43,368 nucleotides of DNA from a virus. Below the pieces are notes generated by a model. It made no database searches and was not told the DNA's origin. It worked only from the letters and a program-made list of their open reading frames with translations. This document shows, piece after piece, positions 1 to 9,461 of this stretch; the first letter of the stretch is position 1, and each line of letters opens with the position of its first letter. The DNA lies in the IMG/VR virus record IMGVR_UViG_3300033145_003433, positions 1 to 43,368 of that record, one strand, 5' to 3'. Both the position numbers and the translations under genes were made by a program.

Positions 1-213
1 ATGCGTCAGACGCCAACTCATAAACTTTCGCCCAGCCAGCGTCGGGCGGAAATCGTTCAGATTCTCACCCAGGCTGTCCGCCGATTGGTCAATTCTGCCC
101 CCAATGTGCCGGAAACTCTCGAAAATGGCGAAGAATCTGGAGATTATTCGTTAACTTCCCTTGATGTTTCGCCCGAGTCGAGGCTTCATGTGTGCAACGA
201 TAAAACGCTTTAA
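1..213 (+). CDS. Small conserved protein heading the recombinase cassette
   Basis: A 70-residue protein that starts with ATG at the first base of the window, so its ribosome binding site and promoter lie outside. It is basic near the N-terminus (SPSQRRAEIVQIL) and ends with a SPESRLHV-like tail. From memory, short proteins with an 'SPxxRRxEVxxIL...' start and an 'ESRLHV' end recur directly upstream of DUF2924 and serine recombinase genes in prophage-type cassettes, and the next gene follows after only 17 bases. No function is known to me. It is probably co-transcribed with the DUF2924 gene. The call as a real gene rests on position and composition, not on a recognised domain. Confidence 0.6.
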   Translation: MRQTPTHKLSPSQRRAEIVQILTQAVRRLVNSAPNVPETLENGEESGDYSLTSLDVSPESRLHVCNDKTL

Positions 214-230
214 ACACAGGAGATACGACT

Positions 231-731
231 ATGGCGACAACAATAGAAACCCATCGGCAACGCTTGGCGCAGCTCTCTATCGGGGAGCTTCGGCTGGAAT
301 ATGAAAAGGTCTGCGGCGAACTGACCACCAGCCGACACGCCAAGTACATTATTAAACGAATCCTCTGGCAGATGCAGGCCAATCTCTATGGCGGTTTGAG
401 CGAAGAATCCCTGAAGCGGGCAAAAGAATTGGCCGACCCGACCCAGCTCCGGATGACCGCGCCAAAGGCAAAACCCATTTCCGACAACGCCCAGACGGTC
501 ACGCGAACGCTGCCCGCCGCCATCACCACCAAGCAGAGCGAGCTTGTAGCGGGCACGCAACTGGAGCGGATGTACAGAGGCCAGAAAATCGTGGCGACAA
601 TCGTGGAAAACGGCGTCCGCTGGAACGGCGATTTATACAACAGCCTGTCCGCCGTCGCCAAGGCCGTCACTGGCAATCACTGGAACGGCAGACTGTTTTT
701 CGGTCTGACCAAGAAGAAAGGTAAATCATGA
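231..731 (+). CDS. DUF2924 domain protein
   Basis: A 166-residue protein with the hallmarks of the DUF2924 family: a helical N-terminal half, then a C-terminal domain reading [19 protein letters not shown], then [13 protein letters not shown] and a WNGRLFFGL-type end. The AGGAGAT sequence seven bases before ATG is a good ribosome binding site. Its stop overlaps the recombinase start as ATGA, so the two are translationally coupled. DUF2924 genes habitually sit immediately before large serine recombinases in prophages and mobile islands. Their biochemical role is not established; a recombination directionality or DNA-binding accessory function is an inference from the linkage. The lysine-rich end (TKKKGKS) fits nucleic-acid binding. 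Confidence 0.9.
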   Translation: MATTIETHRQRLAQLSIGELRLEYEKVCGELTTSRHAKYIIKRILWQMQANLYGGLSEESLKRAKELADPTQLRMTAPKAKPISDNAQTVTRTLPAAITTKQSELVAGTQLERMYRGQKIVATIVENGVRWNGDLYNSLSAVAKAVTGNHWNGRLFFGLTKKKGKS

Positions 732-2286
732 GTAGCGATAAAACACCAACCATCCGCTGCGCCATCTACACCCGCAAATCGACCGAGGAAGGTTTGGAGC
801 AGGATTTCAATTCACTCGACGCGCAGCGAGATTCAGCGGAAAGCTACATCGCCAGTCAGAAAAGCCAGGGCTGGCAATGCCTGAGCGATCACTACGACGA
901 CGGCGGATTCACCGGCGGCAATATGGAACGGCCTGCTTTGTGTCGCTTGCTGGCCGACATTGACACCGGCAAAATCGACTGCGTGGTCGTTTACAAGGTT
1001 GACCGCCTGAGCCGCTCGCTGATGGACTTTGCGAAAATTCTTGAACGCTTCGAAGCCAAGGGTGTGTCATTCGTATCCGTCACGCAGCAGTTCAACACCA
1101 CGACCAGCATGGGAAGGCTGACGCTGAATATTCTGCTGAGCTTCGCCCAGTTTGAACGCGAGGTGATTTCCGAACGTACCCGCGACAAGATCGCCATGGC
1201 CCGCAAGCGAGGCAAGTACACTGGCGGACGGCCTGTGCTTGGTTACAGCATCTCTGAAACAGGCAGTAAGCTCGTCGTCAACGAAACCGAGGCTGCACAG
1301 GTCAAAGCTATTTTTAACTCTACCTTAAACGTGGCAGCCTGTTGCCGGTGGTCGATGAACTCAATCGGCTCGGTTGGCATACCAAGGAATGGGTTACCCG
1401 GAAAGGAACCGTACATAAAGGCCACCCATACGACAAGAATCGCGTTCACGCCTTACTGAAAAATCCTGTCTATACAGGAAAAATGCAATACGACGGCGTT
1501 CTTTACGAAGGTGAACACGAAGCTATTATCAGCGAGGAAATCTTCGAGCAGACCCAACGCAAACTCGCCGCCAATCGCAATGTGCCAACCTGCGCCAAGC
1601 CCAACAAACACGGCGGCATCTTAAAAGGTATCCTGCAATGTAAAGCCTGCGACAGCGGAATGAGCCATTCCTACAGCAAGAAGAAAAAAGCGAAGAAGAG
1701 TTACCGCTACTATGTCTGCCAAAACGCTATCTCGCGAGGCTGGGCCAATTGTCCGCATCCATCATTGCCCGCTCATGAAATCGAACAATTTGTCATCAAC
1801 GAAATCCGCACCATCGGGCTTGACGAAAATATGATCGATGAAATTGTCGCCCATTCACGCGAGTCGGTGGAAGATGAAATTCGGGAACACAAAAAACGGC
1901 TGGCATTACTGCAAAAAGAGCTGACGGGCTACAACGCTCAACTCAAGCCCATGTTGACCATGCCGCATCCTGATGAAACCCAGATCACCAGCATACGGGA
2001 GAAGATAGCCATTACCGAGCGGGATATCACCACCGTGACCACTCGGTTGGACGGCCTGCGAAGCGGCACGCTTACCGCCGATGACATTCGCACCGCCTGC
2101 CGCAAGTTTGATCCGCTGTGGGATACGTTGAGCAACCATGAACAATGGCGAATGCTCAGCCTGCTTCTGGAACGGGTCGAGTTCGACGCCAAGACCGAGA
2201 CCATCAATATCACCTTCGCTCCCGGCGGCATCAAAACGTTGAATTACCAAACCGCTGATAGCGGACTCGATGAGGTCAGCGTATGA
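728..2286 (+). pseudogene. Large serine recombinase (phage integrase), single-base frameshift
   Basis: This is the phage integrase. The first part has the resolvase fold: YTRKSTEEG with the catalytic serine near residue 18, the YKVDRLSRS helix, and [25 protein letters not shown]. The second part has the recombinase domain (YTGKMQYDGVLYEGEHEAII), a zinc ribbon (C-x2-C near base 1640, later C), and a coiled coil before the C-terminus. The reading frame breaks at bases 1310-1316, after ATTTTT. Inserting one G there (TTT-GAA-CTC) restores the expected sequence [20 protein letters not shown] and gives 519 residues, normal for the family. A -1 ribosomal slip does not rescue it, because TAA follows at once. 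It is therefore a pseudogene or a sequencing error next to a T5 run. The start overlaps the DUF2924 stop and the end overlaps the next start. Confidence 0.9.
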
Positions 2287-2723
2287 GTTACACAGTCAGC
2301 CGAAAAATTCATTTTCGCAATATCCATCGGCCATCGGGCTTGCCCTCGCATAATAAAACCCGCCGACCGAGAAAGACCATTCAGCTTGGTGAAAAACCCA
2401 AACGCAAGACATATCGCACACAGCGAATCAGCAAACTGATGGCACTGGCGATTCACTTCGAGCAGATGCTCAAAGACGGCCACGTCGAAGATATGGCCAC
2501 CCTCGCCCGTTACGGGCAAGTCACCCGTGCCCGCATGACCCAGATCATGAACCTGCTGCTGCTCGCCCCGGACATTCAGGAAAAACTGCTGAACCTGCCC
2601 CAGACCACATCAGGCCGCGACACGGTCATCCTCGGCGAGCTGCAAACCATCGCCCTCCAGCCTGACTGGACTGTCCAACAACAGATGTGGTATGAGCTTT
2701 ATGGCGACATTTCACAGAAGTAG
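2283..2723 (+). CDS. HTH accessory protein of the recombinase cassette
   Basis: A 146-residue basic protein whose ATG overlaps the recombinase stop (ATGA), so it is coupled to it. The first 55 residues are rich in Arg, Lys and Pro. The centre reads LARYGQVTRARMTQIMNLLLLAPDIQEKLL, broken here only by length: a helix-turn-helix of the KorB/ParB type in which the recognition helix is followed by 'xIMxLLLLxPxIQ'. Similar proteins follow large serine recombinases in other cassettes. A DNA-binding role, possibly directing excision or regulating the cassette, is inferred from this HTH and the coupling. The remaining C-terminal 40 residues carry no motif I recognise. Confidence 0.75.
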   Translation: MSYTVSRKIHFRNIHRPSGLPSHNKTRRPRKTIQLGEKPKRKTYRTQRISKLMALAIHFEQMLKDGHVEDMATLARYGQVTRARMTQIMNLLLLAPDIQEKLLNLPQTTSGRDTVILGELQTIALQPDWTVQQQMWYELYGDISQK

Positions 2724-2774
2724 CCGAACCGCAGATGTTCTGGGATTGCTTCGCCTATGCTTTTTGCTTTTTCA

Positions 2775-2803
2775 TTGCTAAAGTCAACGATTTTCGCTAT
2801 ATT
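2775..2803 (+). promoter_or_regulatory. Candidate sigma-70 promoter for the DUF262 nuclease gene
   Basis: TTGCTA at 2775-2780, a 17-base spacer, then TATATT at 2798-2803. The match is 4/6 and 5/6 to the bacterial consensus with ideal spacing. It lies in the 199-base gap before the nuclease gene and would leave a leader of roughly 110 bases. The gap holds no other feature that I can see. Confidence 0.4.
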
Positions 2804-2922
2804 TCCCCTGTAAATATGAACTAACATCAATATCCAGCTCGCGTTAGGATTCGTTCCACCAGTCTGGCAGTTTTTGCTGTGGAGCCCCTTATCACCTGCT
2901 GGGCGGTGCAGGAGATTTTGAT

Positions 2923-4626
2923 ATGGCGAAAGCGGAAGCAACCGTAGATGAACTGGTTAGCAAAATAGAACGTGGCGAACTTCGTCTTCCCGAAATGCAA
3001 CGCCGATATGTCTGGCGAGCTCCCCGTGTTCGTGACCTTCTCGATTCACTCTATCGAAAGTATCCTTCCGGTTCTATTTTGGTTTGGGAAACGGACGAAA
3101 ATGTTCCGCTGCAGGACATGGCTATTGAGCAACAACGCAATCCATATCAGAGTACCCAATTGCTTCTCGATGGTCAGCAACGACTAACCTCGCTGGCTGC
3201 GGTAATTCGCGGAAAACTTGTACGAGTGCGTGGCCGCAAAAAACCAATTGAACTTTTGTTCAATCTCGAGCATCCCGACGAACTTACTTTTGTGACCGAA
3301 GTGCATGAAAACGCCACAGAGGAAGGTAATGGCGAAGAGCGGATTGAGGATGAAGCGGACTCGACCGAAGATGAACTTCAAAAACGTTTTGACCGCATGA
3401 CTTTTGTAGTGGCAACTAAAAAACTCGCCCAATTACCACATTGGGTTAAAGTAACGGATGTATTCAAAAGCGACAGTGATGCCGAGTTTCTCAAACGGGC
3501 TGGGGTTACCAATTTTGATGATCCAAATTACGAACGCTACAGTCAACGATTATCACAGCTTCGTAATATTCGAAAATATGTTTATCGAATGGATATCTTA
3601 GAGCGAAACCAGTCCTACGAAGAGGTGACAGAGATATTTGTCCGGGTTAATTCACTCGGAGCGAAACTCAGAAGTTCTGACCTTGCTTTGGCTCAAATTA
3701 CGGCCAAATGGCACAACTCCCTCAATGAATTTCAAGCGTTTCAAAAAGAATGTAAAGATGACGGTTTTGACCTCGATTTGGGCAGTATGCATTTAAGAAA
3801 CTTGATCGCTTTTGCAACTAATCAATCCCGGTTCCATACGGTTGGCAGCCTGACCGTTGAAGCATTGCAGGCCAATTGGGAGACATCCAAGCAAGGAATG
3901 CAGTTTGCGATCAACTTTATGCGAAGCAATCTCGGAATAGAAAGTCCTGCATTGCTATCTTCGCCGTTTATTCTGATTGCACTGGCGTATTATGGCCACA
4001 AGAAAGATTATTCGCTACCGCCAGAAGAAGTTGCCAGCTTGCAACAGTGGGTTTTATTGGCTAACGCCAAGGGCCGATATTCTCGCGGCTCAAGTGAAAC
4101 TATTCTTGACCAAGATATTGCAACATTGCGGGATGGCGGAAACGTGGATGGCCTTATGGATAGGTTGCGATTGCAAGTCGGACGTCTTGACATTACACCA
4201 GAAGAATTGGAAGGTCGTAATCAGAGAAGTTCGCTATTCAAAACGATGTTTTTGGCGTTCAGAGCGTCTGATGCCAAGGACTGGAAAGACGGGGTTATCA
4301 TCTCATTGAGCCATTCTGGAATGCAACACAAACTCCAGTTCCATCATATTTTCCCGAAAGCTCTTTTGAAGAAAGAAGGGATTACTCGAAAAGCTGACGA
4401 CATTGCCAACCTGTGCTTTATTTCAGGAAGGATGAATCGGAAAATCAGCGATAAGTCTCCTGAAACATATTTACCTGACATTATCGCTAAAGCCGGAACC
4501 ACCCCATTTGATGCACAGTGTATTCCTCTGAATGAAGAACTGAGAAGCGTTGATAGATATGATGACTTTCTCAAGGAACAACGCAAGCTCATCGCCGAAC
4601 GCTTAAATGAGTTTTTAAATCAGTAA
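2923..4626 (+). CDS. DUF262 and HNH nuclease, GmrSD-like (type IV restriction family)
   Basis: A 567-residue single-chain protein. Residues 1-240 form a DUF262 domain: GELRLPEMQRRYVW near residue 18, the invariant DGQQR at 83-87 and a later FVRVNSLGAKLRSSDLA segment. The C-terminus carries a DUF1524/HNH-type nuclease, with LQFHHIFPKALL near residue 470 and NLCFISGRMNRKISDKSP after it. In GmrSD-type enzymes DUF262 binds and hydrolyses nucleotides while the HNH part cuts DNA, often modified phage DNA. The ATG follows GGAG by eight bases. The gene stands alone with its own promoter candidate, between the integrase and the end of the late operon, where phages carry cargo. A defence (superinfection exclusion) role is inferred. 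Its codon use looks more AT-rich than the flanking structural genes, which hints at separate acquisition. Confidence 0.85.
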   Translation: MAKAEATVDELVSKIERGELRLPEMQRRYVWRAPRVRDLLDSLYRKYPSGSILVWETDENVPLQDMAIEQQRNPYQSTQLLLDGQQRLTSLAAVIRGKLVRVRGRKKPIELLFNLEHPDELTFVTEVHENATEEGNGEERIEDEADSTEDELQKRFDRMTFVVATKKLAQLPHWVKVTDVFKSDSDAEFLKRAGVTNFDDPNYERYSQRLSQLRNIRKYVYRMDILERNQSYEEVTEIFVRVNSLGAKLRSSDLALAQITAKWHNSLNEFQAFQKECKDDGFDLDLGSMHLRNLIAFATNQSRFHTVGSLTVEALQANWETSKQGMQFAINFMRSNLGIESPALLSSPFILIALAYYGHKKDYSLPPEEVASLQQWVLLANAKGRYSRGSSETILDQDIATLRDGGNVDGLMDRLRLQVGRLDITPEELEGRNQRSSLFKTMFLAFRASDAKDWKDGVIISLSHSGMQHKLQFHHIFPKALLKKEGITRKADDIANLCFISGRMNRKISDKSPETYLPDIIAKAGTTPFDAQCIPLNEELRSVDRYDDFLKEQRKLIAERLNEFLNQ

Positions 4627-4643
4627 GCACTACGAACAACACA

Positions 4644-4856
4644 TCATTTTGCTGAATCGATGTCCACCAGTTCTTTGTTCCAAGTGTGGCTGGAGATAGA
4701 TTGCATGATGTAGCTAAAACCGCTTAGGAGTTCGCGGATGTCGGCCATGGTTAATTGGGTAGTGTCAATGGTAAGTTGGTTCCCGGTGATGTCACGAATG
4801 ACGTGCAATCCGTTGGTATTTTGTGTGAATTGAAATTTCGGGGTTTCGTTACTCAT
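4644..4856 (-). CDS. Small protein at the end of the late operon
   Basis: A 70-residue protein with no domain I recognise. The start overlaps the stop of the preceding minus-strand gene (TAATG), which argues that it is real and translationally coupled. The sequence has alternating short strands (KFQFTQNTNGLHVIRD, QLTIDTTQLTM) followed by an amphipathic helix (ADIRELLSGFSYIMQSI). It ends 17 bases from the convergent nuclease gene. No terminator-like hairpin is visible between the two. Confidence 0.6.
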   Translation of the reverse strand: MSNETPKFQFTQNTNGLHVIRDITGNQLTIDTTQLTMADIRELLSGFSYIMQSISSHTWNKELVDIDSAK

Positions 4857-5044
4857 TATTTGACATCCTTTCCGGCTTGGTAGGCCTTTTCGAGGGCTTC
4901 TTTGATGCTCCAGACGGCGTGTTCATGGAAGTCGTGGGTATCCCACTTGCGGGTTTCCAGCGTTTCTAGGGAAAGCACTTCCGTGGCGATTTCGAGGAGC
5001 TTTGCATCGCGTTTTTTGTCTGGTTTTCTACTTGCGTTTGTCAT
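4856..5044 (-). CDS. Small DUF6900-like protein
   Basis: A 62-residue protein. The core 'LETLETRKWDTHDFHEHAVW' followed by SIKEALEKAYQAG resembles what I remember of DUF6900, a short domain of unknown function found in mobile elements and phages; I could not confirm this by search. AAGG lies nine bases before the ATG. It is the first gene after the LamG adhesin on the minus strand, separated by 112 AT-rich bases with no clear hairpin or promoter. It could be the tail of the late transcript or have its own start. Its function is unknown. Confidence 0.65.
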   Translation of the reverse strand: MTNASRKPDKKRDAKLLEIATEVLSLETLETRKWDTHDFHEHAVWSIKEALEKAYQAGKDVK

Positions 5045-5156
5045 TGTAATACCTTTCTATTCAATAGCTTACGTTCGTTTTCTACAACCCCATTAAGCCA
5101 TTGTTTTCGCAAGTCATCAAGCTAATTAAGTCATTATTCCGCAATTACTTACATCT

Positions 5157-8100
5157 TTATTTCCCCGTCTGGTTTGGCGGTGAAATTGGTCCAATTGTCG
5201 TCCACGGCAGGTGGATTTCGGTGACATGGCCGACCTCTGTATCGGTTATGGCGGCGACGGCGACGTAGCAGTCTACGGCCTGGGTGTAGGTGGTTTGGTA
5301 TTCGCTTTGACCGTCGAAGTAATTGATGGTGATGTCGGGCTGTCCCGTGGTGTCAACCGGGGTTGTGTCGCTGAGCCAAATGCCGAAGCTCATGTCGGCG
5401 GGTGCGTATTCGGCGGAGATGTTCCACTTCAGAACCGGCTGGAAGTTCAGCTGCGAAATCTCCCGTCTTAGATTCTGTATAACCGGCAGGCCGGTAACTT
5501 CCGTTCCACCATCGCCGACCCTGAGTGTCAGTAGTTTACGACAGTGGCAGTCCTGCCAGAACAGGTCTGACGGTCTGGCTTCGATCTCATAAACGCCGTC
5601 TGCCAACGAGATGTTTTCGAGTTTCTTTTCCGCTATGTCGGCTGAGATAAAGCCGAGTTCTTCGGTCTGTTCGGTCGCGGTATTGCGGGCGATGATCCGC
5701 CAGCCGGGTTGGGTGTAGGCGTTATTGTTGTCCGGATTCAACTGGTGTTGCAGATGCCGGATGGGGTGTGCGTTCGGAAAAATCTCCCCGGTCAGCTGAC
5801 GGACGCAGAAATCGCGTTTATCGGCAGCGGTGGTCTCATGGCGGGCGGTGAAGCGGTCGTGGTTGACGGTGTGGGATTGACTGCGAATGTCCATGCAATC
5901 CAGCCGATGGAATTCGATCTGGTATCGCAGGGCTTTGTAAAGATCGGGACACGATACCGCAAATAATCCTCGGCTGGTAAAGCCGTACGGCGATATGCTG
6001 AACACGCCACGCAGCGGAGCCGGATCGGACTGCATTGAATAATGGCCGTAGTAGCCATAACTGTAGCTATCGGCGACGAGGAAATACTCGCCGGTCACAT
6101 TGGGCGTGTAAGTGAAGCTGCCGGTGCCGTCATAATAAGTATAGGTGCTAGCGAGATTGGTCTTGCCGTCACGGTCATAGAGCCGGAAATACATCCGGTA
6201 CAGATCGTCGAGCATGTCGAAGGTGAAGGTGTATTCCTGCCCGGCGCGAAGTTTGAGCTTCCAGTAATCGCGGCGGTTGCCGGTGGCGTCGTTAGCGGTG
6301 TGGCCGGTAATGATCTGGCCATCTTCGCTCTGCTCGAAATCCCAATCAAACGCCCGAAGGTAGCAGAAACCGTCTTTTGCAACCGGCGGGTTGAACGCCG
6401 TCTGGATATCCGGGGCGAAGTAAAAAAACCACGGCTGATAGTCGTCGTACTCAATCTGAAAGCCGTCAGTTGGATCGGTAGTGTTCAGCGACCACGCAGC
6501 GTTGGAATAATCGGTCTGGATGGTGACGTTGAGCGTACTCAGCCGCCAAAGGCCATAGTAAGCGAGCTTGTAATTACCTGTGGCATTCTGCCAACCTTCT
6601 TCGTCGCTGTCGCCAACTCCACTGGCGGCGTATTTCAATGTAATCACATCGAGGCCATCGCGGACATAAAGGTATTCCGGCCAGTCGTGGGTATAGCCGC
6701 AGAGCGGGTTGGATAGGATAAGCTCATTGACGATCAGCGGCACGGCGTCGCTCCACGGGCCGTAACCGTAGCCGTTGCCCGCCCGAACCCGCCATTGATA
6801 GGAACCGAGCGACAACGTTTTGTTCAACACGCGATTGGGGTAATCGCTAATCGTCTCGACGCCGATCAGTTCGAACTCGAATCGATCCGCCTGGAACACC
6901 GCTGTCCAGCGGAAGGTCTGGTTGTTGGCGAAGGCTTCACCGCTGGGGCCTATCAGGCGAGGCGGGTTTGTCGGCGGCGCAGTGATCGGCGGGTCGGTTT
7001 GTGGTGATGTCGGCGGCGTGAATTCGTGATCGAATACGCCGTCGCTTTTGAACAAACGCAGCTCGTCAATCTGGCCAATGAACTGACTCGAGCCGGAATA
7101 GTACGAACCGATGCTGAAGTCGTAGGTCGGAGCGATGCTGCCGGTGTTGGTCGTGGTCAGTTTCAATTGACCATTGATGTAGACAAACAGGCAGCGCCCG
7201 ACACGGCAGATCGCCAGGTGGAACCATTGCTCGGTCGGGATGTCCGCAATGTAATAATAGCTGCCCGCGAAATAGAGCCGCAATTGGTTTGAACTATAGG
7301 TGTAAGCGGACAGTCGCTGGCCGCCGAGGTCGAAGATATATCGGCCTGTGGTGTAATTGGCGGGTAGTCTTAACCAGCAATCCAGCGCGCAGTCGCTGGT
7401 GCCTATCTGCCAGTCGGAAGGCTGACCGATGATGGCGTATTGTGTGCCATCATATTTGGCGGCTTCGTCGAATTTGCCTGTAACATATTCCACCTCGCCG
7501 GTTTCTGTGACGGCACAATCGTTGCCGGAGGCGTCGAAGATGCCGCCGTCGAAATGACAGACGAAATCCGGCGATGCTTCTGGTTCGCTAATCGCTGGTT
7601 GAGCGGGCAGGTATTCGACCGTCGGAGGCGTGAAATCCTCGATCCAGACGGCGGTGCCCTTGATGATTCGGAACTCATCGAGCAGGCCGTCAAGATGATA
7701 GGCTTCGGAGTTTTCCGCCGATCCGAGGTAGAGGTTGCCGTCGTTGTTGACATTGCTCGGTGCGTAAGCGGTCATCCATGTTGCGACACCATCGACATAG
7801 ATCAGGAAAACGCGATTGACCCGCACCAAGGCGATGTGATGCCACTGGCCGGTTTGGATGGTTCCGGTCGACGTGTACCAGTAATTCCCGGCGATGTAGA
7901 TGCGGATTCTGCCGTCACTGTAGAAATAGAATTTGAGATAATATGAGCTGCTGCCAGCCGAATCGACGAGATAGAAATTGCCATTGTCGTAGGAATCGAC
8001 CTTCACGCGAAAATCCAGCGTGAAATCACTACCACCGAGTTTGAGCGAATCAAGATTCTCGTATTTGACATTGCCATATTTGAAACGCGCGGCCCTGTCG

Positions 8101-9458
8101 AAAACGCCCGTTTCAAAATCGAAGCAACCGCTCTTAACGGGCAACGTCTCGGAAATATCCGCGAACGAGTCGTTGAAGTGCACCAGAAAATCGGCTGGTT
8201 GATCTCTTGGGGGCTTGGGCAGGCTGGGATAGGTGATCGTCACCTGCGAGGTGTCGAAATCCGTTACCCATCGGGCAGCGGATTTGGTGAACCGTACATC
8301 CTCGAGCAGGCCGACAAGATGAACGGATTCGCTGTTTTCGGATGCGCCAACATAAAGTTTGCCGTCGGGGTTGATGTCCGCTGGGTTTGTCCAGTAAGTC
8401 GCCTTCATCACCCCATCGACGTAAAGGATCAGCAGCTCCCCGGTTCGCACGAGCGCGACATGATGCCATTGACCGACGACGATGGCATCATAGGCGTAGA
8501 AGTAACTTCCGCCGATGTAGGTGCGGATGCGGCCATCGGAATAAAGCAGCATTCGCAGATAGTTGGAACTGCTGCCGGTCGTATTGAACAGGTACACCGT
8601 GCCGGTCGAGAAGTCGTCGACCTTGATTCGGAAATCGAGCGTGAAATCGTCCGTGCCGAGTTTCAGGCCGTCGTGATTATCAAAAAACAGATTGCCATAG
8701 TTGAACCGGATAGCCTTGCCGGAGGAGCCGTTTTCAAAACCGTAATGGCCATTGAATTGAGGCTCGACCGCATTGTCAGCCCGGTCGAAGGCGTAATAGT
8801 TGTCATCGAACGGCAGCAGGAAATCGCCGCTGGTGTCATCCGGAATCACCGGCGCGGGCGTTCCGCTGTATTGCGAAGTCGGCGGCGTGAATCCGTTCCA
8901 CCAGGCGGTTTCGGCGTGGTCGCACAGGCGAAACTCCGCCACGCCGGATGGTGGCTCACTACCGGACAGACTGTTACAGACTGCCAGTCCGCCTGTGGGC
9001 AGGATGCTGGCGGCATTGCTCCATTCCAGAACTTGCGTGCCGGAGATGAACATTCTGCAAACGCCGCCGCTGCGAATCACAGCGACATGGAACCACACGT
9101 CGTTATCAAAGACGCCATAGGCGGTTGTCTGATACGAACCATTGATATACAGCCGGGCATAGCGGTTGTAGTAATTGAACTGGACGGACAGGCGTCTGCT
9201 TGTGCCCAGTTCGAATGGGTATTGATAGCTTGAACCGCTGGAGTTGATCTTCACCCAGAAATCAACGGTGAAGTCCCCGGTTCCAAGCTGCCAGTCGCTG
9301 TGGTCGTCCAGCTTGATCCTGCCGGTATTGGCCCATAACCCCGTCCCAAACGGGCTGTCGGTCAGAAAACTGAAATACCCCTCTTTGATAGGGACATGTT
9401 CATTGCCACTACCGTCGTGAAAGGACTCGTCGAACTGGAGCAGGAGTTTGGTCGCCAC
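5157..9458 (-). CDS. Giant LamG-repeat tail adhesin (receptor-binding candidate)
   Basis: A 1433-residue protein that starts with GTG behind GGAG (spacing seven). Residues about 1-195, 210-405, 415-620 and 630-830 are four concanavalin-A-like LamG domains, each with a 'W-x-L/I-GTxDFTxDFWV' strand, a 'WxHxAxxR' strand, 'xxYxDG' or 'xxYxNG', and a closing 'DEFRxxK'. Domains two and three are the most alike. A proline/threonine linker (near 835) leads to a fibronectin-III-like domain. A PPC-type domain follows (about 1085-1170: YWKLKLRAGQEYTFTFDM). The C-terminus contains further beta-rich modules. Such domains bind carbohydrate or protein. As the last large gene of the tail module it is most likely the tail fibre or tip adhesin. 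There is no signal peptide, as expected for a virion protein assembled in the cytoplasm. Confidence 0.85.
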   Translation of the reverse strand: MATKLLLQFDESFHDGSGNEHVPIKEGYFSFLTDSPFGTGLWANTGRIKLDDHSDWQLGTGDFTVDFWVKINSSGSSYQYPFELGTSRRLSVQFNYYNRYARLYINGSYQTTAYGVFDNDVWFHVAVIRSGGVCRMFISGTQVLEWSNAASILPTGGLAVCNSLSGSEPPSGVAEFRLCDHAETAWWNGFTPPTSQYSGTPAPVIPDDTSGDFLLPFDDNYYAFDRADNAVEPQFNGHYGFENGSSGKAIRFNYGNLFFDNHDGLKLGTDDFTLDFRIKVDDFSTGTVYLFNTTGSSSNYLRMLLYSDGRIRTYIGGSYFYAYDAIVVGQWHHVALVRTGELLILYVDGVMKATYWTNPADINPDGKLYVGASENSESVHLVGLLEDVRFTKSAARWVTDFDTSQVTITYPSLPKPPRDQPADFLVHFNDSFADISETLPVKSGCFDFETGVFDRAARFKYGNVKYENLDSLKLGGSDFTLDFRVKVDSYDNGNFYLVDSAGSSSYYLKFYFYSDGRIRIYIAGNYWYTSTGTIQTGQWHHIALVRVNRVFLIYVDGVATWMTAYAPSNVNNDGNLYLGSAENSEAYHLDGLLDEFRIIKGTAVWIEDFTPPTVEYLPAQPAISEPEASPDFVCHFDGGIFDASGNDCAVTETGEVEYVTGKFDEAAKYDGTQYAIIGQPSDWQIGTSDCALDCWLRLPANYTTGRYIFDLGGQRLSAYTYSSNQLRLYFAGSYYYIADIPTEQWFHLAICRVGRCLFVYINGQLKLTTTNTGSIAPTYDFSIGSYYSGSSQFIGQIDELRLFKSDGVFDHEFTPPTSPQTDPPITAPPTNPPRLIGPSGEAFANNQTFRWTAVFQADRFEFELIGVETISDYPNRVLNKTLSLGSYQWRVRAGNGYGYGPWSDAVPLIVNELILSNPLCGYTHDWPEYLYVRDGLDVITLKYAASGVGDSDEEGWQNATGNYKLAYYGLWRLSTLNVTIQTDYSNAAWSLNTTDPTDGFQIEYDDYQPWFFYFAPDIQTAFNPPVAKDGFCYLRAFDWDFEQSEDGQIITGHTANDATGNRRDYWKLKLRAGQEYTFTFDMLDDLYRMYFRLYDRDGKTNLASTYTYYDGTGSFTYTPNVTGEYFLVADSYSYGYYGHYSMQSDPAPLRGVFSISPYGFTSRGLFAVSCPDLYKALRYQIEFHRLDCMDIRSQSHTVNHDRFTARHETTAADKRDFCVRQLTGEIFPNAHPIRHLQHQLNPDNNNAYTQPGWRIIARNTATEQTEELGFISADIAEKKLENISLADGVYEIEARPSDLFWQDCHCRKLLTLRVGDGGTEVTGLPVIQNLRREISQLNFQPVLKWNISAEYAPADMSFGIWLSDTTPVDTTGQPDITINYFDGQSEYQTTYTQAVDCYVAVAAITDTEVGHVTEIHLPWTTIGPISPPNQTGK

Positions 9459-9461
9459 GAG

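Noticed and set aside
1310-1320. Programmed -1 slip in the recombinase at the T run
   Set aside because: The -1 frame reads TAA at 1315-1317 immediately after the run, so slipping cannot yield a full recombinase.
5157-9458. Diversity-generating retroelement target
   Set aside because: No reverse transcriptase or template repeat is present in the window and the adhesin ends without a C-type-lectin-like variable region.
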